A DNA stretch of 64,000 nt from Branchiostoma floridae (taxonomy: Eukaryota > Chordata > Leptocardii > Amphioxiformes > Branchiostomatidae). The notes beneath the pieces are model-generated. The model was not told where the DNA came from, searched no databases, and saw only the letters and a list, made by a program, of their open reading frames with translations. Shown piece after piece: positions 12,801 to 23,635 of this stretch; position 1 is the stretch's first letter, and every line of letters begins with the position of its first letter. The DNA lies in the NCBI RefSeq assembly GCF_000003815.2, contig NC_049992.1, forward strand, positions 851,924 through 915,923, given 5' to 3'. The translations under genes were made by a program, and so were the position numbers.

Positions 12801-15631
12801 ATGCTGCACGTGCATGTGTTCTGCCTTACAGTGACGCAGTGATTATGTACATATGTGGTGTTTTCAGATAGGCATACACAAAGATTACTCGGTACAATTC
12901 CTAACGTCATACAAACAATCATGCAATCAATTCAATTCATCCTAGATGTTATTTACGACCTCCATTATTCATTTTGAAATTTTTCCACATTAGTCCCGAA
13001 GTTCCAGTACAAATATCTTTCTACTGTGTATGCCTACAGTTTAGTGATCCATTTTTGACTTTAATGTCACCAATATAGCCTGACTAAAATCGCGCTCCTA
13101 GCTAGGGGCCAGCCGTACAGTTACTGCCCCTAGGGCAGGGTTCGTTAACCCCAGCCAGCGAGAGATTGTGTAAACAAGTTACCAATATTGCCGCCGTCCA
13201 GCTACATTTTGTACTTCTGCCAAACATATCAATGTTTAGAATAGTTAGTTGTAAATTAGACATGTGAATCACAATCTTAAAATCAACTCTATTTACTGCT
13301 ATTTACTGTCAGAGGCAGACTGTGCTGCATATAAATCCTCCGGACAGACGACCAGCGGAGTGTACACACTCGGCTCCCTCCCGTCCGGTGTGCAGGCCTA
13401 CTGTGACATGGATACAGCAGGTACTGTACTAGTGTGTAATAACGCTGTGACATGGACACAGCAGGTACTGTTACAGTAGTGTGTAGTAACGCTGTGACAT
13501 GGATACAGCAGGTACTGTTACAGTAGTGTGTAGTACCGCTGTGACATGGATACAGCAGGTACTGTTACAGTAGTGTGTAGTAACGCTGTGACATGGAGAC
13601 AGCAGGTACTGTTACAGTAGTGTGTAGTAACACTGTGACATGGACACAGCAGGTACTGTTACAGTAGTGTGTAGTAACGCTGTGACATGGATACAGCAGG
13701 TAATATACTAGTGTGTAGTAACGCTGTGACATGGATACAGCAGGTACTGTGACAGTAGTGTGTAGTAACGCTGTGACATGGATACAGCAGGTACTGTTAC
13801 AGAAGTGTGTAGTAACGCTGTGACATGAAGACAGCAGGTACTGTTACAGTAGTGTGTAGTAACGCTGTGACATGGATACAGCAGGTACTGTTACAGTAGT
13901 GTGTAGTAACGCTGTGTCATGGATACAGCAGATACTGTTACAGAAGTGTGTAGTAACGCTGTGACATGGATACAGCAGGTAATGTACTAGTGTGTAGTAA
14001 CGCTGTGACATGGATACTGCAGGTACTGTACTAATATATAGTCACGAGGGAGTTGCTGTAAGTTGTCTTGTCCCCTTTTTAGCTTTGCAAAGTCGTTTCA
14101 ATGGAAGTTTCATTGTCTAATGTATAGCAAGTGTCACCGTAAAACAGATAAAAACAAGAGTTCGGAGACCTCATACCTGCATGAAATATTTCAGTTTTTT
14201 TTTCAATTTTCATATTCATTATCACACAAGACAAGCTGGAATACAGAACACCGAGTCCGAGCTAGCCTGAGTACCATCCGGGTGGTAGTTTGCTCCTAAG
14301 TTCCCTTCTGGAATAGGAGAGAAGCGACTGCATATAAACGTCGGAGCGAACTATCCGGATGGTACCCAGGCTGGGTCCCAGTGGCAGAGCAAAGACGTTC
14401 TGTGATGTTATAATTCAAACTCAGTCTACAAAATAACTAAGGGTGTTTTCCCCAGGAGGCGGGTGGACTGTGATCCAGCGGCGGCAGGACGGGTCGGTTC
14501 CCTTCAACCGGACCTGGGAGGAGTACAAACTGGGCTTTGGGAACAAGAGCGGAGAGTACTGGCTAGGGAACGAGAACATCCACCTCCTGACCAATCAGAA
14601 GGACTATGTGCTGCGAATTGATCTCCAGGATTGGGAAGAGAAGCAAACATTCGCAGAATATAGCACATTTAGGTTGGTACTCCTCCTTTCCCTCTAGTGG
14701 GAATTCTGGGCACAGATTACAGTCATGAAGTCCCATGGAAACACATGATGTCTAGATACACATAGGCTAAAACTCCTGTTCTACTCACAAGCAACACAAA
14801 TAGGTGTCCTGATTTTCTGCTTAATTCCGACCAGCAGATTCAAGAAGTAAACCTATTAAACCTCGAATGACCAAAATGCTGGGATATCCATATGCGCTCA
14901 AAGAGGGGTCGACCGAACAACTCAAAAGAAATTTTTTTATCAACCTGGGGAAATTTAGCCATTCCTTATCACTTCTTCCCAAATTAAAATGTACATGAAT
15001 TTTGTCATATTTTGTTATTACTTGTTTTATTAGTCGAATGACCCTCAAATGGCTAATGTGCATTTCTGAACATAGTTGTAAGTACTCTGTCTTCATTTAC
15101 CATATTTTACATACTGTGGCACACATCAAGATAAACATTTCTTGCTATTTGGTTAGTTCAACATAAAAGTTAGTTTTCCAATGTTCCTTACACAAGCACG
15201 CGCACATCTGTGCTTATGTTGTGCCACAGTGGGAAACGAAAGCCATCTCCTGTGCTCGATCACAGCACTTTTTCGTTTAAAACAAAAAACTGTAAATGTT
15301 CCCATCCAGGGTGTCCGGTGAGTCGGACGGGTACCGGCTGCACATTTCCGGGTATTCAGGCACCGCGGGAGACTCCATGGCTCACAACAACGGGCGGAGG
15401 TTCTCCACTGTGGACAGGGACAATGATGTCAGCAGCAGCCATTGTTCCCAGCAGTACGGACAGGGCGGCTGGTGGTTTCGGGCCTGCAGCTGGTCCCTCC
15501 TCAACGGCCACTACCTGGGCAATTGTGGGAACTCCTGTCCATTCAGGCAAGGTGTGATGTGGTACGGCTGGAGAGGCGTGAGGTACTCGAGCTCCCTGAA
15601 GTCTGTGTCTATGAAACTCAGGCCAGCATAA
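6876..15631 (+). CDS. FREP-BC: predicted double-fibrinogen-domain protein
   Basis: Nine phase-compatible exons: 6876-7385, 8615-8660, 9375-9473, 10022-10238, 11863-12394, 12739-12766, 13313-13420, 14456-14672, 15310-15631. Together they make exactly 692 codons plus stop. Order: signal peptide, long coiled coil with an internal duplication (170 residues), short linker, fibrinogen domain 1, second coiled coil, 9-residue linker, fibrinogen domain 2. Both fibrinogen domains keep [20 protein letters not shown], a DRDND calcium-site motif, GGWW and SVSMK. The first domain's final exon has no stop. After SVSMKIR it runs into REETDR-type coiled-coil heptads and ends in a phase-0 donor at 12395, exactly the phase needed by unit C's linker exon. 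Unit C has no signal-peptide exon of its own. The alternative is an unspliced stop at 12418, making B a single-domain protein and C a pseudogene or read-through product. cDNA would decide. Confidence 0.7.
7997..8200. mobile_element. MITE with 9-bp target duplication (TATTCTCCAAGCAGA ends)
   Basis: The ends TATTCTCCAAGCAGAGGTT and AACCTCTGCTTGGAGAGTA are inverted repeats that continue inward through an A/T-rich arm (TTTTTAGTCGTTTTTAT). They are flanked by CGTAAACGC (7988-7996) and CGTAAACAC (8201-8209), a 9-bp target duplication with one mismatch. Related to elements at 24620, 47568 and 61147. Lies in FREP-B intron 1. Confidence 0.75.
8700..8890. mobile_element. TTCGCGGT-motif inverted repeat element, copy 1
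   Basis: Contains repeated TTCGCGGT motifs in both orientations (for example AGTTCGCGGTAGCGCCAT and CACCGCGAAAAC). It aligns over its length with 53155-53360. The two halves are imperfect inverted repeats, as in a non-autonomous DNA element. It lies just after the donor of the FREP-B linker exon. Confidence 0.6.
9600..9815. repeat. Imperfect inverted repeat in FREP-B intron 3
   Basis: The left arm (GCTGATTCGCGTATTTCAAC, CTAGAGACGTCCT) pairs with the right arm (GTTGAAATTTGCGAATCAGC, CTAGACGTCTT). The total is about 215 bp with a short central loop, consistent with an old MITE. No clean target duplication was identified. Confidence 0.5.
10516..11520. mobile_element. About 1-kb element with ~90-bp inverted repeats
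   Basis: The arm at 10516-10616 (GGGTTTTCGGAAAACCCTG, TGAAAAGAGGGTCTGCAT) reappears inverted at 11440-11520. Each arm holds two copies of AACCCTGTCCAGTC-type motifs. The 820-bp interior has no transposase I can recognise. Lies in FREP-B intron 4. Confidence 0.55.
11863..12394 (+). CDS. Chimeric exon: fibrinogen domain end fused to coiled coil
   Basis: This exon begins as a standard third fibrinogen exon ([46 protein letters not shown]). Where the paralogs read SVSMKIR(A/P) then stop, it reads [20 protein letters not shown], then repeats [14 protein letters not shown] and a further heptad stretch ending RLQSQ at a GTAAAC donor. That tail resembles the exon-1 coiled coil ([20 protein letters not shown], ending before GTAAAG). 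I infer in-frame recombination between an exon 1 and a last exon, followed by a short internal duplication. Confidence 0.75.
13077..13182. mobile_element. Short MITE with AGCCTGACTAAAAT end
   Basis: Starts with AGCCTGACTAAAATCG and ends with GCGAGAGATTGTGTAAAC. It is the same family as 38371-38484, where the outer ends TTAGCCTGA and CAGGCTAA are inverted. About 105 bp, in the intron upstream of the unit-C fibrinogen exons. Confidence 0.55.
13421..14029 (+). repeat. 47-bp minisatellite of the exon-end/donor junction, 13 copies
   Basis: The unit carries TGACATGGATACAGCAG followed by GTACTGTTACAGTAGTGTG and AGTAACGCTG. It repeats about 13 times directly after the unit-C exon 13313-13420. That exon's own last 17 bases and donor are the same sequence, so the array is an amplified exon-intron boundary. 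Most copies keep a plausible CAG-GTACTG donor. Variants include CAGATAC and CAGGTAATA. Confidence 0.9.
14263..14375. mobile_element. Palindromic MITE, same insertion as at 2957
   Basis: The ends match the FREP-A intron-3 copy (ACCATCCGGGT to ATCCGGATGGT), with a small internal insertion. The flanks also match: ACACCGAGTCCGAGCTAGCC on the left and GTCCCAGTGGCAGAGCAAAG on the right. The insertion therefore predates the A/C duplication. Confidence 0.65.
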
Positions 15632-17145
15632 CGCCATCTTGTGTACTAAATCTGATCATACCCAGTTGGGCGCGAAATACATAGTAATAGTTTGCCCCCA
15701 GCGCAGGCTTTTTGGCCAGCCCAGGGCCCCCCCCCCCCCCCCCGTCCAAGTCCTGTAGCGATGGGAAAGGGGCAAAAGGGCAAGTGGAGTCTTTTTACGT
15801 TGTCTGTAATATACTGACAAGTAATACCCTTTATTGTACGGGGCTTTGTTTGTAACAAACTTAGAAGCAACGAGCCAAGAAGCCAGTTAATTGCACAACG
15901 GATTAACGCACACTTCTGTTAATTTAATTAATAACTGCATGCAATCCCCAAATCCCAAACCGGTGCGGTCCAGCTGGATAACTTCGCATTATTGTACCAG
16001 CCGGATAATTGCAAGTAAGTTGTGCAATTAAATGACTTTTACTGTTCCAGGGTCTTATCACGTGACAGAATCAGAGAGGCTTAGATGTATGATTATGATC
16101 AGGTCAGCATACTTCTCTACTAAGTCTGATCACACCCATTTATCCACAAAATACTACTTCTTACGTAGTCTATAATGCCGACAAGTAATACTTTATATTG
16201 TAGGGGCTTTTTGTGATACAAACTTGACAAAAATGTGACCCACAAGAGGCCTGCATGCCCCGTTTCCGTGAGGTGTAAGCAGCTGATTTTAATTTCCCAT
16301 AATTCGCAAGGAAACTCATCGTATCCACGAAGTTCGTAGCTAGACAATCAAAGTTTGCGTAAATGTCTTCCTTGATGTTAGCATCAAACGTAGGGGGTCC
16401 TTCTGAATGCAGTGTAAAGCCTTGTTGGGCGCCCCTATGCAGACCCTCCAACAACAAAGTAGAGAAGGTAGCTCAGATAAAGTGTCTATGGAGAAAACTG
16501 TTCAATGTGAGTATTAGATGCAGATGACCGTAACTAAAATAACTAGAGACTGGTTGTTTTTGTTGCCGGGCGCTTCTGATATAACATATAAGCGCTCCTT
16601 ATGTAATGTTTCGTTTGGGTATTTTGTAAGATAGCATGTACTTTTAGTGTTTTCATGGAGTTTTTATCATATATAGAAAAGTATACAAGTATATAGTCTT
16701 ATTACATACATACATATATGATGTAGTCCTTTTATAGAATGAATTAGTCCACGACAATTATTTAAGCATTAAAATTATTACTTATTTGATATATACTTTT
16801 GTTAATCATACTACAAAAAAAGGCCATTCTTGTTTGTCTTTCCGAAACGCACATTTCGGATTAGAGGTCATGCTGAAGTTTGAGTTCAGTGGTAGATACG
16901 ACATGTTTGACTGGAGTGAATCAAGAATAAAATGGACAAAAATAAAAGTCAAAAGTTCTTTTATTTACTGTATCTGACCATTACTTGATAAATTGTGACC
17001 TTAAGGGTTATCTCTGCAGACTTCCGTGGAAACCATAGACTCCAAGCAGACGTTGGGAGGTAAATTCGCAACGTTTTCTTGTTTCCCGTTTTTGTTACTA
17101 ACGTTAGGAAGGAAGTTTGCAAAAGTAACGAGGGACTAGAAAACG
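15632..17145. repeat. Duplicated FREP 3' flank, copy 1
   Basis: From the unit-C stop codon to about 17145 this matches 22230-23635 downstream of FREP-D, nearly base for base from 15861. Copy-specific differences include a poly-C tract with about 100 extra bases at 15700-15790. Inside it, about 15880-16055 is a decayed CAGTTAATTGCACAACGG element also seen intact at 58146-58319. Minus-strand frames of 75-95 codons are shared by both copies but have no recognisable domain. Confidence 0.85.
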
Positions 17146-17395
17146 ATGTCAACTCCGACCCCTTAACGAGCTACATCCATAAGAATGAAATGGCACGACG
17201 ATTTCACTCCGTGCCAGTCGGTCAGTCCGGGCTATGAGCTCGAACTGGCATTCAGAGGTCACGTACATGTCATAACATGACCCCAGATTCTAAAAACACG
17301 CATGCTCCTGTCCTTACACGGGGGCTCGACAGCGCGACTCAAATGTCGGTTCCTTCCCATTGCCTGTAGATCGTTCAGTCGAGTTGTCCTCAAAA

Positions 17396-20300
17396 ATGGC
17401 GAATGTCTTGCTGCTCGCAGTCTTCCTGCTGTCCGGTAGTTTAAACCCTGCCCGAGCCCAGGACGGTGGTACAACCAGCTCAACCTCCAACACCGAGGCC
17501 CTGGGTCTCTTAAGAAACCAGGTGGATCGTTTGTCGTCTCTGGTGGAGACTCTGCTGTCCAGGGTTGACAGTTTGTCTGCTGAACTGTCGGAGGAGAGAG
17601 TCAGGGGCGCACAGCTGGAACAGAACCTGACACGGCGGATACAAGAACTCGAAGCGCGTTTCCAAACACAGGTAAAGCACGGTTTATTTACCTCAGACTA
17701 CGAAAGGTGTTCTATTTCTTGACACTTTTTGAAGAGTGACAAAAATATTTACTTGGCGTACAATTCTTATTCGGACGCTTTTATGAGCGACATCGATCGA
17801 GGCACTATCAGAACCTCCGTGTCGAATCTCCAGCCGTAGCCCAAGCGTAGATAACATTGACTTTTTGTCGCCACTATATTTTCAACCATACTCTAATCAG
17901 GGTCATTGACCTACTCCCGCTCCCGAATAAGGCAATTATGCAAATTATGCGAGTCATTATCGTTTTCCACGCATAACAGATGAGGCAAACAGAGTGCGAG
18001 GAATACATGGAGTCTATAAAACTTAGAGCTGACCCACTTGACCTTTGCCCTTACTCTAATTAAGGTCACTGACCTCATCCTGCTTCTGAAGACGGCAATT
18101 ATGCAAATTAGGGTAGTCAACACCATCTACTTTGCATGACAGATGAGGCCAGCAGAGTGGAAGAATATACGGGGCATATGATTATGAGGCAATACTGAGT
18201 AGACCCTTATTACCTTTGACTTTGCCCCTCAGGGTCATTGACTTTATCCTGCTTCCGAATACGATAATTATGCAAATGACGGAAACCATCGTCATTTTTA
18301 CGCATAACCGTTTAGGCCAACAGAGGGTGAAGGGTTCCGATACACTGGGCCTATTGTTATTATGGGACTGACCCTCATAACCTGTGCCAAGAAGGCCATG
18401 TCTTTGGTGCTCCTTGTGTGTTTGACAGTTTGTGAGTGACTGGGTGGTTTTTGTACATAACTCAGAATTTTGAATGAACCTTTATATAATGTTTGGTATG
18501 TTGGTAGGACAAGTTCAATTACGATTCGATTATTTCCATATTGCTGCGAAAGTCCGCTTTTCCTATCTCCTGTTCTGGTCATGCTATTGTGGACATTTTG
18601 ATGGTGTTTTATCTGAATTTTGGCTCGTAGAATTGTAAGTTTTAATATATAGCCCCGTGCCACGGTGCCGTTGTATGACTTTTTTCTTCCGTCTGGGTCT
18701 GTCCTGCGCCACAGTCTGGGCTGATCGCCAGGAAACCCATATGGACGCCAGGTCGTCTGACACGGTTTTGGTTGTCTTCTAAATGAAGAAAGATGTGCGT
18801 GACACCAAATGAACTTGAGTGCCAACCATATGTCCTGCTCGGAGTGACAGCGTGTGTCAGGGTCAGCTATAAATAATAACATATATAAATATTTATCAAA
18901 ATTGAAACGCCAAGAGGGGCGAGTAGAACAGAAAGAAACAATATGTACAAATATTTAAAGTTTTCCTACAGGGCTCCTGTAAATCAGAACACACGCGAAC
19001 ATTACAATTTTGTGTTGTTTTTTGTGGGTGCGTGGAACGGTTGTCTGTGTGTTTGGGTTGGTGTTGTCTTTACCTCTTTCAACCTTTTGAGGAATGGCTA
19101 TCATCATTCAGGCCCCATTCATGTTAAGATGATAGTGGAAACAATGCATTGTTTGCCGTATGTTTTGTTACAGCGCTGCTGTACGGAGCCGACCACTGAA
19201 ACCTATGTGACCTCTGATACCCCCGTGACCACAGAACCCCTGACCACAGCTGCTACTCCTGCGGGTGAGTTGTGTCCGAGTATCTCAGGGTCATGATGCT
19301 GTCATACAGTGACGCAGTGATGCACATTAACATGTCACGCACAGAGAGACATACACAAACATTACTCGGCACAATGCATTCTTTACGTCATAGAAACGTT
19401 GTGATGCAATCGATTCAGCTCGTCCTGGTCCGGTGACGCTATATACGACCTCCGTCATTCATTTGGAATTCTCTTTTTCTCACATTACTCCCGAATTTCC
19501 CATTAGAAATATTTGTTTTGCTCTATATTTGATCCCACGTTTTTGGACTTACACAGTTCGAACATAAATCGACACACGTTATGTTGCGATATTAACATTT
19601 CCGGTGATCAATCTGCAACTCTTTCCTAATGTATTGACTTTTAGAATTTTTTTTTTGTAAATAGGATATGCCAACCTCAATCTTAACATTGACTACCTGC
19701 CGTTTCTAGAGGAAGACTGTGCTGCATATAAATCCTCCGAACAGACGACCAGTGGAGTCTACCCACTCGGCTCCCTCCCGTCCGGTGTGCAGGCCTACTG
19801 TGACATGGATACTGCAGGTAAACGTAGTGTAATCACACGGGGATTGCTGTAAGTTATTACCTCCATGAAAAAATGGAGGTATAGTTTTTGGTGTGTCTGT
19901 GCATGTCTGTGTGTGTCTGTTTGTGTGTCCGGATACTTGTGGTCAGCATAACTCAATAACATCTCAATTGATTAAAATGATATTTGGTATGTTGGTAGAA
20001 GTTGGGAAGACGAAGATCAGGGTTGATTTTGGGCCCCCCGGTATGTGACCTTGTTTTACCAGTAGTGATATGTAGGCGATACTATTGTTATAGTGCTGAT
20101 GGTGTTCAGTTGTTAGTACTGAGAAGCGTTATTGTCTAATGTATAACCAAAGGTCATTGTTGCACGGAAAACAGATGAAAATGACCTGACTTCACCCAAC
20201 TGATACACCCGCCCGCCTCATCTTTTTTTTTTATAGCCCGCCTCACATTTTTTTATAAGCTTGTTAATAACAGGATCAATATAGATACAGGGAACTTGCT

Positions 20301-22229
20301 CAAACCTACCCAAGGGCGTACTCGGGGTATCCACCAACTCAAGTACCAGCCAATTTTCGCCCGCACAGACACATACAAATTCTCATACCTTCCCAGAACA
20401 ATTCAGGAGTGGAATTCCCTGCCTGGCGCAGTAGTAAGTGTTGCCACCGTTGAGTGCTTCCGTGCCAGGCAGGAGGGCTGCGCGCCCTTACCCGGGACCT
20501 CAACCCCCCCCCCCCTACTTTGCCTCTCGCGGGGTCATCTGAGGGTACCTATGATGATGATAATGATGATAAAAAGTGATGGTGGATCTGCCATTCACGC
20601 AGGTGTGAAGCAGGGTTTGCCCTCAGAAACCCTGGTCAGCTTCCATCTTTTTAACCTCCTTGGCCTAATATATTTCACATTAGACAATTTGGCATTCAGA
20701 AAACAATCACGAGTCCTGGCAGCTGTAATCGATCTTTTCAGTGACAGACCGAACACTTTCTGTGATGGCATCATTATACTCCTTTTCTGTTTACAAACTA
20801 ATAAAGAGTGTTTCGCACAGGAGGCGGGTGGACTGTGATCCAGCGGCGGCAGGACGGGTCGGTTCCCTTCAATCGGACCTGGGAGGAGTACAAACTAGGC
20901 TTTGGGAACAAGAACGGGGAGTACTGGCTGGGGAACGAGAACATCCACCTCCTGACCAATCAGAAGAACTACACGCTGCGAGTTGATCTCCAGGATTGGG
21001 AAGAGAATCAAACATTCGCAGAATACAGCACTTTTAGGTTGGTACTCCTCCGATCCCTCTAGTGGGAATTCTGGGCACAAATCAAATTTTAAAAAGTCTT
21101 ATGGAAATACAAGATACATGTTGTACAATTGATTTTCAGGTCTGGGAAGAGAAGCACGCATTTGCAGAGTACAGCACATTTAGGTTGGTGCTTCTCACAG
21201 TCAGGATCCTGAACGGATATCATAGGCTGGAAGTCCCCTGGGAATACATGATATCTACATATTATCTACGTACACAGGAGGAAGAAGGCCTTGGAAAAGT
21301 AGATCTCAATCTTAAAACTTGTGTTCCACAAGACGCGCAAATTGGTGTCACGATTTTCTACTTACTTCAGGCCAGGACAGGCAAGAAAACATAAACATAA
21401 ATGTATCCTCATATGAATGCTGGGATATCCAAGCAACTCAAAACTAAATATTCATCAACCTGGAAGCGTTTAGCCCCAACCGGTTTCTTTTAGCCCTCAA
21501 ATGGCACCGGCCTTTAAGGCGCGGTCACATGTAGGTCGTTCGATCGTCGTACGATTTTGATGATAGGATTTTTAAGCAGGCAGTAACAGAGCCAACTACT
21601 CACAAGGATCCAAGAGAGCGTTTTGTGCAGCAAGACAGCTGAACATGGTAGGACACATGCATGGCTGTCCTAAAAATGCCCCAAGTTAGCGACCGTAGGA
21701 CGATCCCACCAACTATGTGACCGCGCCTTTAGCACGATGTTCTTCCCAACGGAAAATGTAAATGGATTTTTTTCTTTTACTTTGTTATCTATTGCTTGTT
21801 TTCAGCTAAATATCTGGTGTGGATTGCTGGATGCATTTATTGTAGACTGGCGGTAAGTTCCATGTGAAAGAAATGACTCCATGGTACTGTGTCTTTCGAT
21901 TCAGGGTGTCCGGTGAGTCGGACCAGTACCGGCTGCACATTTCCGGGTATTCAGGCAACGCGGGAGACTCCATGACTGGCCGGCCCTCCAACAACGGACA
22001 GAGATTCTCCACCGTGGACAGGGACAATGATGCCAGCAGCGGCAGTTGTTCTCAGCGGTACGGACAGGGCGGCTGGTGGTTTAACAAATGCGGCTACTCC
22101 TACCTCAACGGCCGTTACCTGGGCAACTGTGGGAGCTCCTGTCCGCTCGTGCAAGGTGTGCTGTGGCACCACTGGAGAGGCGGGTATTACTCCCTGAAGT
22201 CTGTGTCCATGAAAATCAGGCCAGCATAA
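17396..22229 (+). CDS. FREP-D: secreted coiled-coil fibrinogen-related protein
   Basis: Five exons, 17396-17671, 19174-19264, 19710-19817, 20821-21037 and 21905-22229, give 338 residues with phases 0/1/1/2. The signal peptide is [22 protein letters not shown], shown here only in outline. A shorter coiled coil (about 60 residues) follows, then a linker [11 protein letters not shown] with repeated VTTEP/LTTA Thr-Pro motifs that look like a mucin-type O-glycosylated stalk. The fibrinogen domain has [52 protein letters not shown] and SVSMKIRPA at the end. Its last exon is almost identical to that of FREP-A, and its 3' flank to that of unit C, pointing to gene conversion or mosaic duplication. The start at 17396 is preferred to an in-frame ATG at 17360 because it begins the conserved signal peptide. 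Intron 1 holds three tandem units with octamer motifs. Confidence 0.85.
17893..18390. repeat. Three tandem ~165-bp units with palindrome and octamer motifs
   Basis: Each unit has a nuclear-receptor-like inverted repeat spaced by one base (GGGTCATTGACCT at 17900, AGGTCACTGACCT at 18063, GGGTCATTGACTT at 18232). About 26 bases further on each has ATGCAAAT (17938, 18101, 18270), then CATAAC/GACAGATGAGGC. The spacing is kept across units. Located in FREP-D intron 1. Regulatory function is possible, but an ordinary tandem repeat is equally possible. Confidence 0.6.
19855..20045 (+). repeat. Dispersed repeat with CCTCCAT...ATGGAGG hairpin start
   Basis: Begins with the hairpin TACCTCCATGAAAAAATGGA, then a TGTGTCTG-rich stretch and ACTCAATAACATCTCAATTG. 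I recognise this as a style of dispersed repeat common in marine invertebrate genomes; the superfamily is not certain. It lies in FREP-D intron 3. Confidence 0.45.
20285..20490 (+). mobile_element. LINE ORF2 C-terminal relic in FREP-D intron
   Basis: Reads [20 protein letters not shown] then [22 protein letters not shown] and ECFRARQEG (given in parts). The RTD-YKFS-PRTI-EWNSLP-TVE-F order is the standard end of CR1/L2-type LINE proteins. Truncated on the 5' side. A poly-C tract follows at about 20506. Confidence 0.65.
21128..21183 (+). pseudogene. Duplicated 3' edge of the FREP-D GGGW exon
   Basis: Reads [19 protein letters not shown] followed by GTTGGTG. It matches the end of exon 20821-21037 ([19 protein letters not shown] then GTTGGTA), about 90 bp downstream of it. 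The donor is intact but the exon start is missing, so it is probably not used. Confidence 0.7.
21518..21732. mobile_element. MITE with AAGGCGCGGTCACAT inverted ends
   Basis: Ends AAGGCGCGGTCACATG and ATGTGACCGCGCCTTT are inverted. The interior has GTCGTACGATTTTGAT and CCAAGTTAGCGACCGTAGG. A second copy, broken up by other insertions, spans 24590-25850. Lies in FREP-D intron 4. Confidence 0.65.
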
Positions 22230-23635
22230 TGCCATTTTGTGTACTAAATCTGATCACACACAGTTGTGCACAAAATACTAATAGTCTTTTTACGTTGTCT
22301 GTAATATACTGACAAGTAACATCATTTATTGTACGGGGACTTTGTTTAGAAGCAACGAGCCAAGAAGCCAGTTAATTGCACAACGGATTAACGCACACTT
22401 CTGTTAATTTAATTAATAACTGCATGCAATCCCCAAATCCCAAACCGGTGCGGTCCAGCTGGATAACTTCGCATTATTGTACCAGCCGGATAATTGCAAG
22501 TAAGTTGTGCAATTAAATGACTTTTACTGTTCCAGGGTCTTATCACGTGACGGAATCAGAGAGGCTGAGATGTATGATTATGATCAGGTCAGCATACTTC
22601 TCTACTAAGTCTGATCACACTCATTTATCCACAAAATACTACTTCTTACGTAGTCTATAATGCCGACAAGTAAGGCTTTGTATTGTAGGGGCTTTTTGTG
22701 ATACAAACTTGACAAAAATGTGACCCACAAGAGGCCTGCATGCCCCGTTTCCGTGAGGTGTAAGCAGCTGATTTTAATTTCCCATAATTCGCAAGGAAAC
22801 TCATCGTATCCACGAAGTTCGTAGCTAGACAATCAAAGTTTGCGTAAATGTCTTCCTTGATGTTAGCATCAAACGTAGGGGGTCCTTCTGAATGCAGTGT
22901 AAAGCCTTGTTGGGCGCCCCTATGCAGACCCTCCAACAACAAAGTAGAGAAGGTAGCTCAGATAAAGTGTCTATGGAGAAAACTGTTCAATGTGAGTATT
23001 AGATGCAGATGACCGTAACTAAAATAACTAGAGACTGGTTGTTTTTGTTGCCGGGCGCTTCTGATATAACATATAAGCGCTCCTTATGTAATGTTTCGTT
23101 TGGGTATTTTGTAAGATAGCATGTACTTTTAGTGTTTTCATGGAGTTTTTATCATATATAGAAAAGTATACAAGTATATAGTCTTATTACATACATACAT
23201 ATATGATGTAGTCCTTTTATAGAATGAATTAGTCCACGACAATTATTTAAGCATTAAAATTATTACTTATTTGATATATACTTTTGTTAATCATACTACA
23301 AAAAAAGGCCATTCTTGTTTGTCTTTCCGAAACGCACATTTCGGATTATTAGTGGTTATGCTGAAGTTTGAGTTCAGTGGTAGATATGACATGTTTGACT
23401 GGAGTGAATCAAGAATAAAATGGACAAAAATAAAAGTCAAAAGTTCTTTTATTTACTGTATCTGATCCTTACTTGATAAATTGTAAACTTAAGCGATATC
23501 TCTGCAGACTTCCATGGAAACCATAGACTCCAAGCAGACGTAGGGAGGTAAATTCGCAACGTTCTCTTGTTTCCCGCTTTTCTTACGAACGTTAGGAAGG
23601 AAGTTTGCAAAAGAAACGAGGAACTAAAAAACGGT
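22230..23635. repeat. Duplicated FREP 3' flank, copy 2
   Basis: Near-identical to 15632-17145 (see that entry). Single-base changes and a TTATTAGTG insertion near 23346 distinguish it. Similarity stops at about 23635, in both copies inside AAACGAGGAACTA-like sequence. Confidence 0.85.

Noticed and set aside
16120..16457. Minus-strand 75-95 codon frames shared by the two duplicated 3' flanks
   Set aside because: They are shared because the flanks are recent duplicates; no domain or splice context supports them.
18298..18882. 194-codon minus-strand frame in FREP-D intron 1
   Set aside because: Part of it aligns with intron 1 of FREP-B, where it is not open, and no domain is visible.
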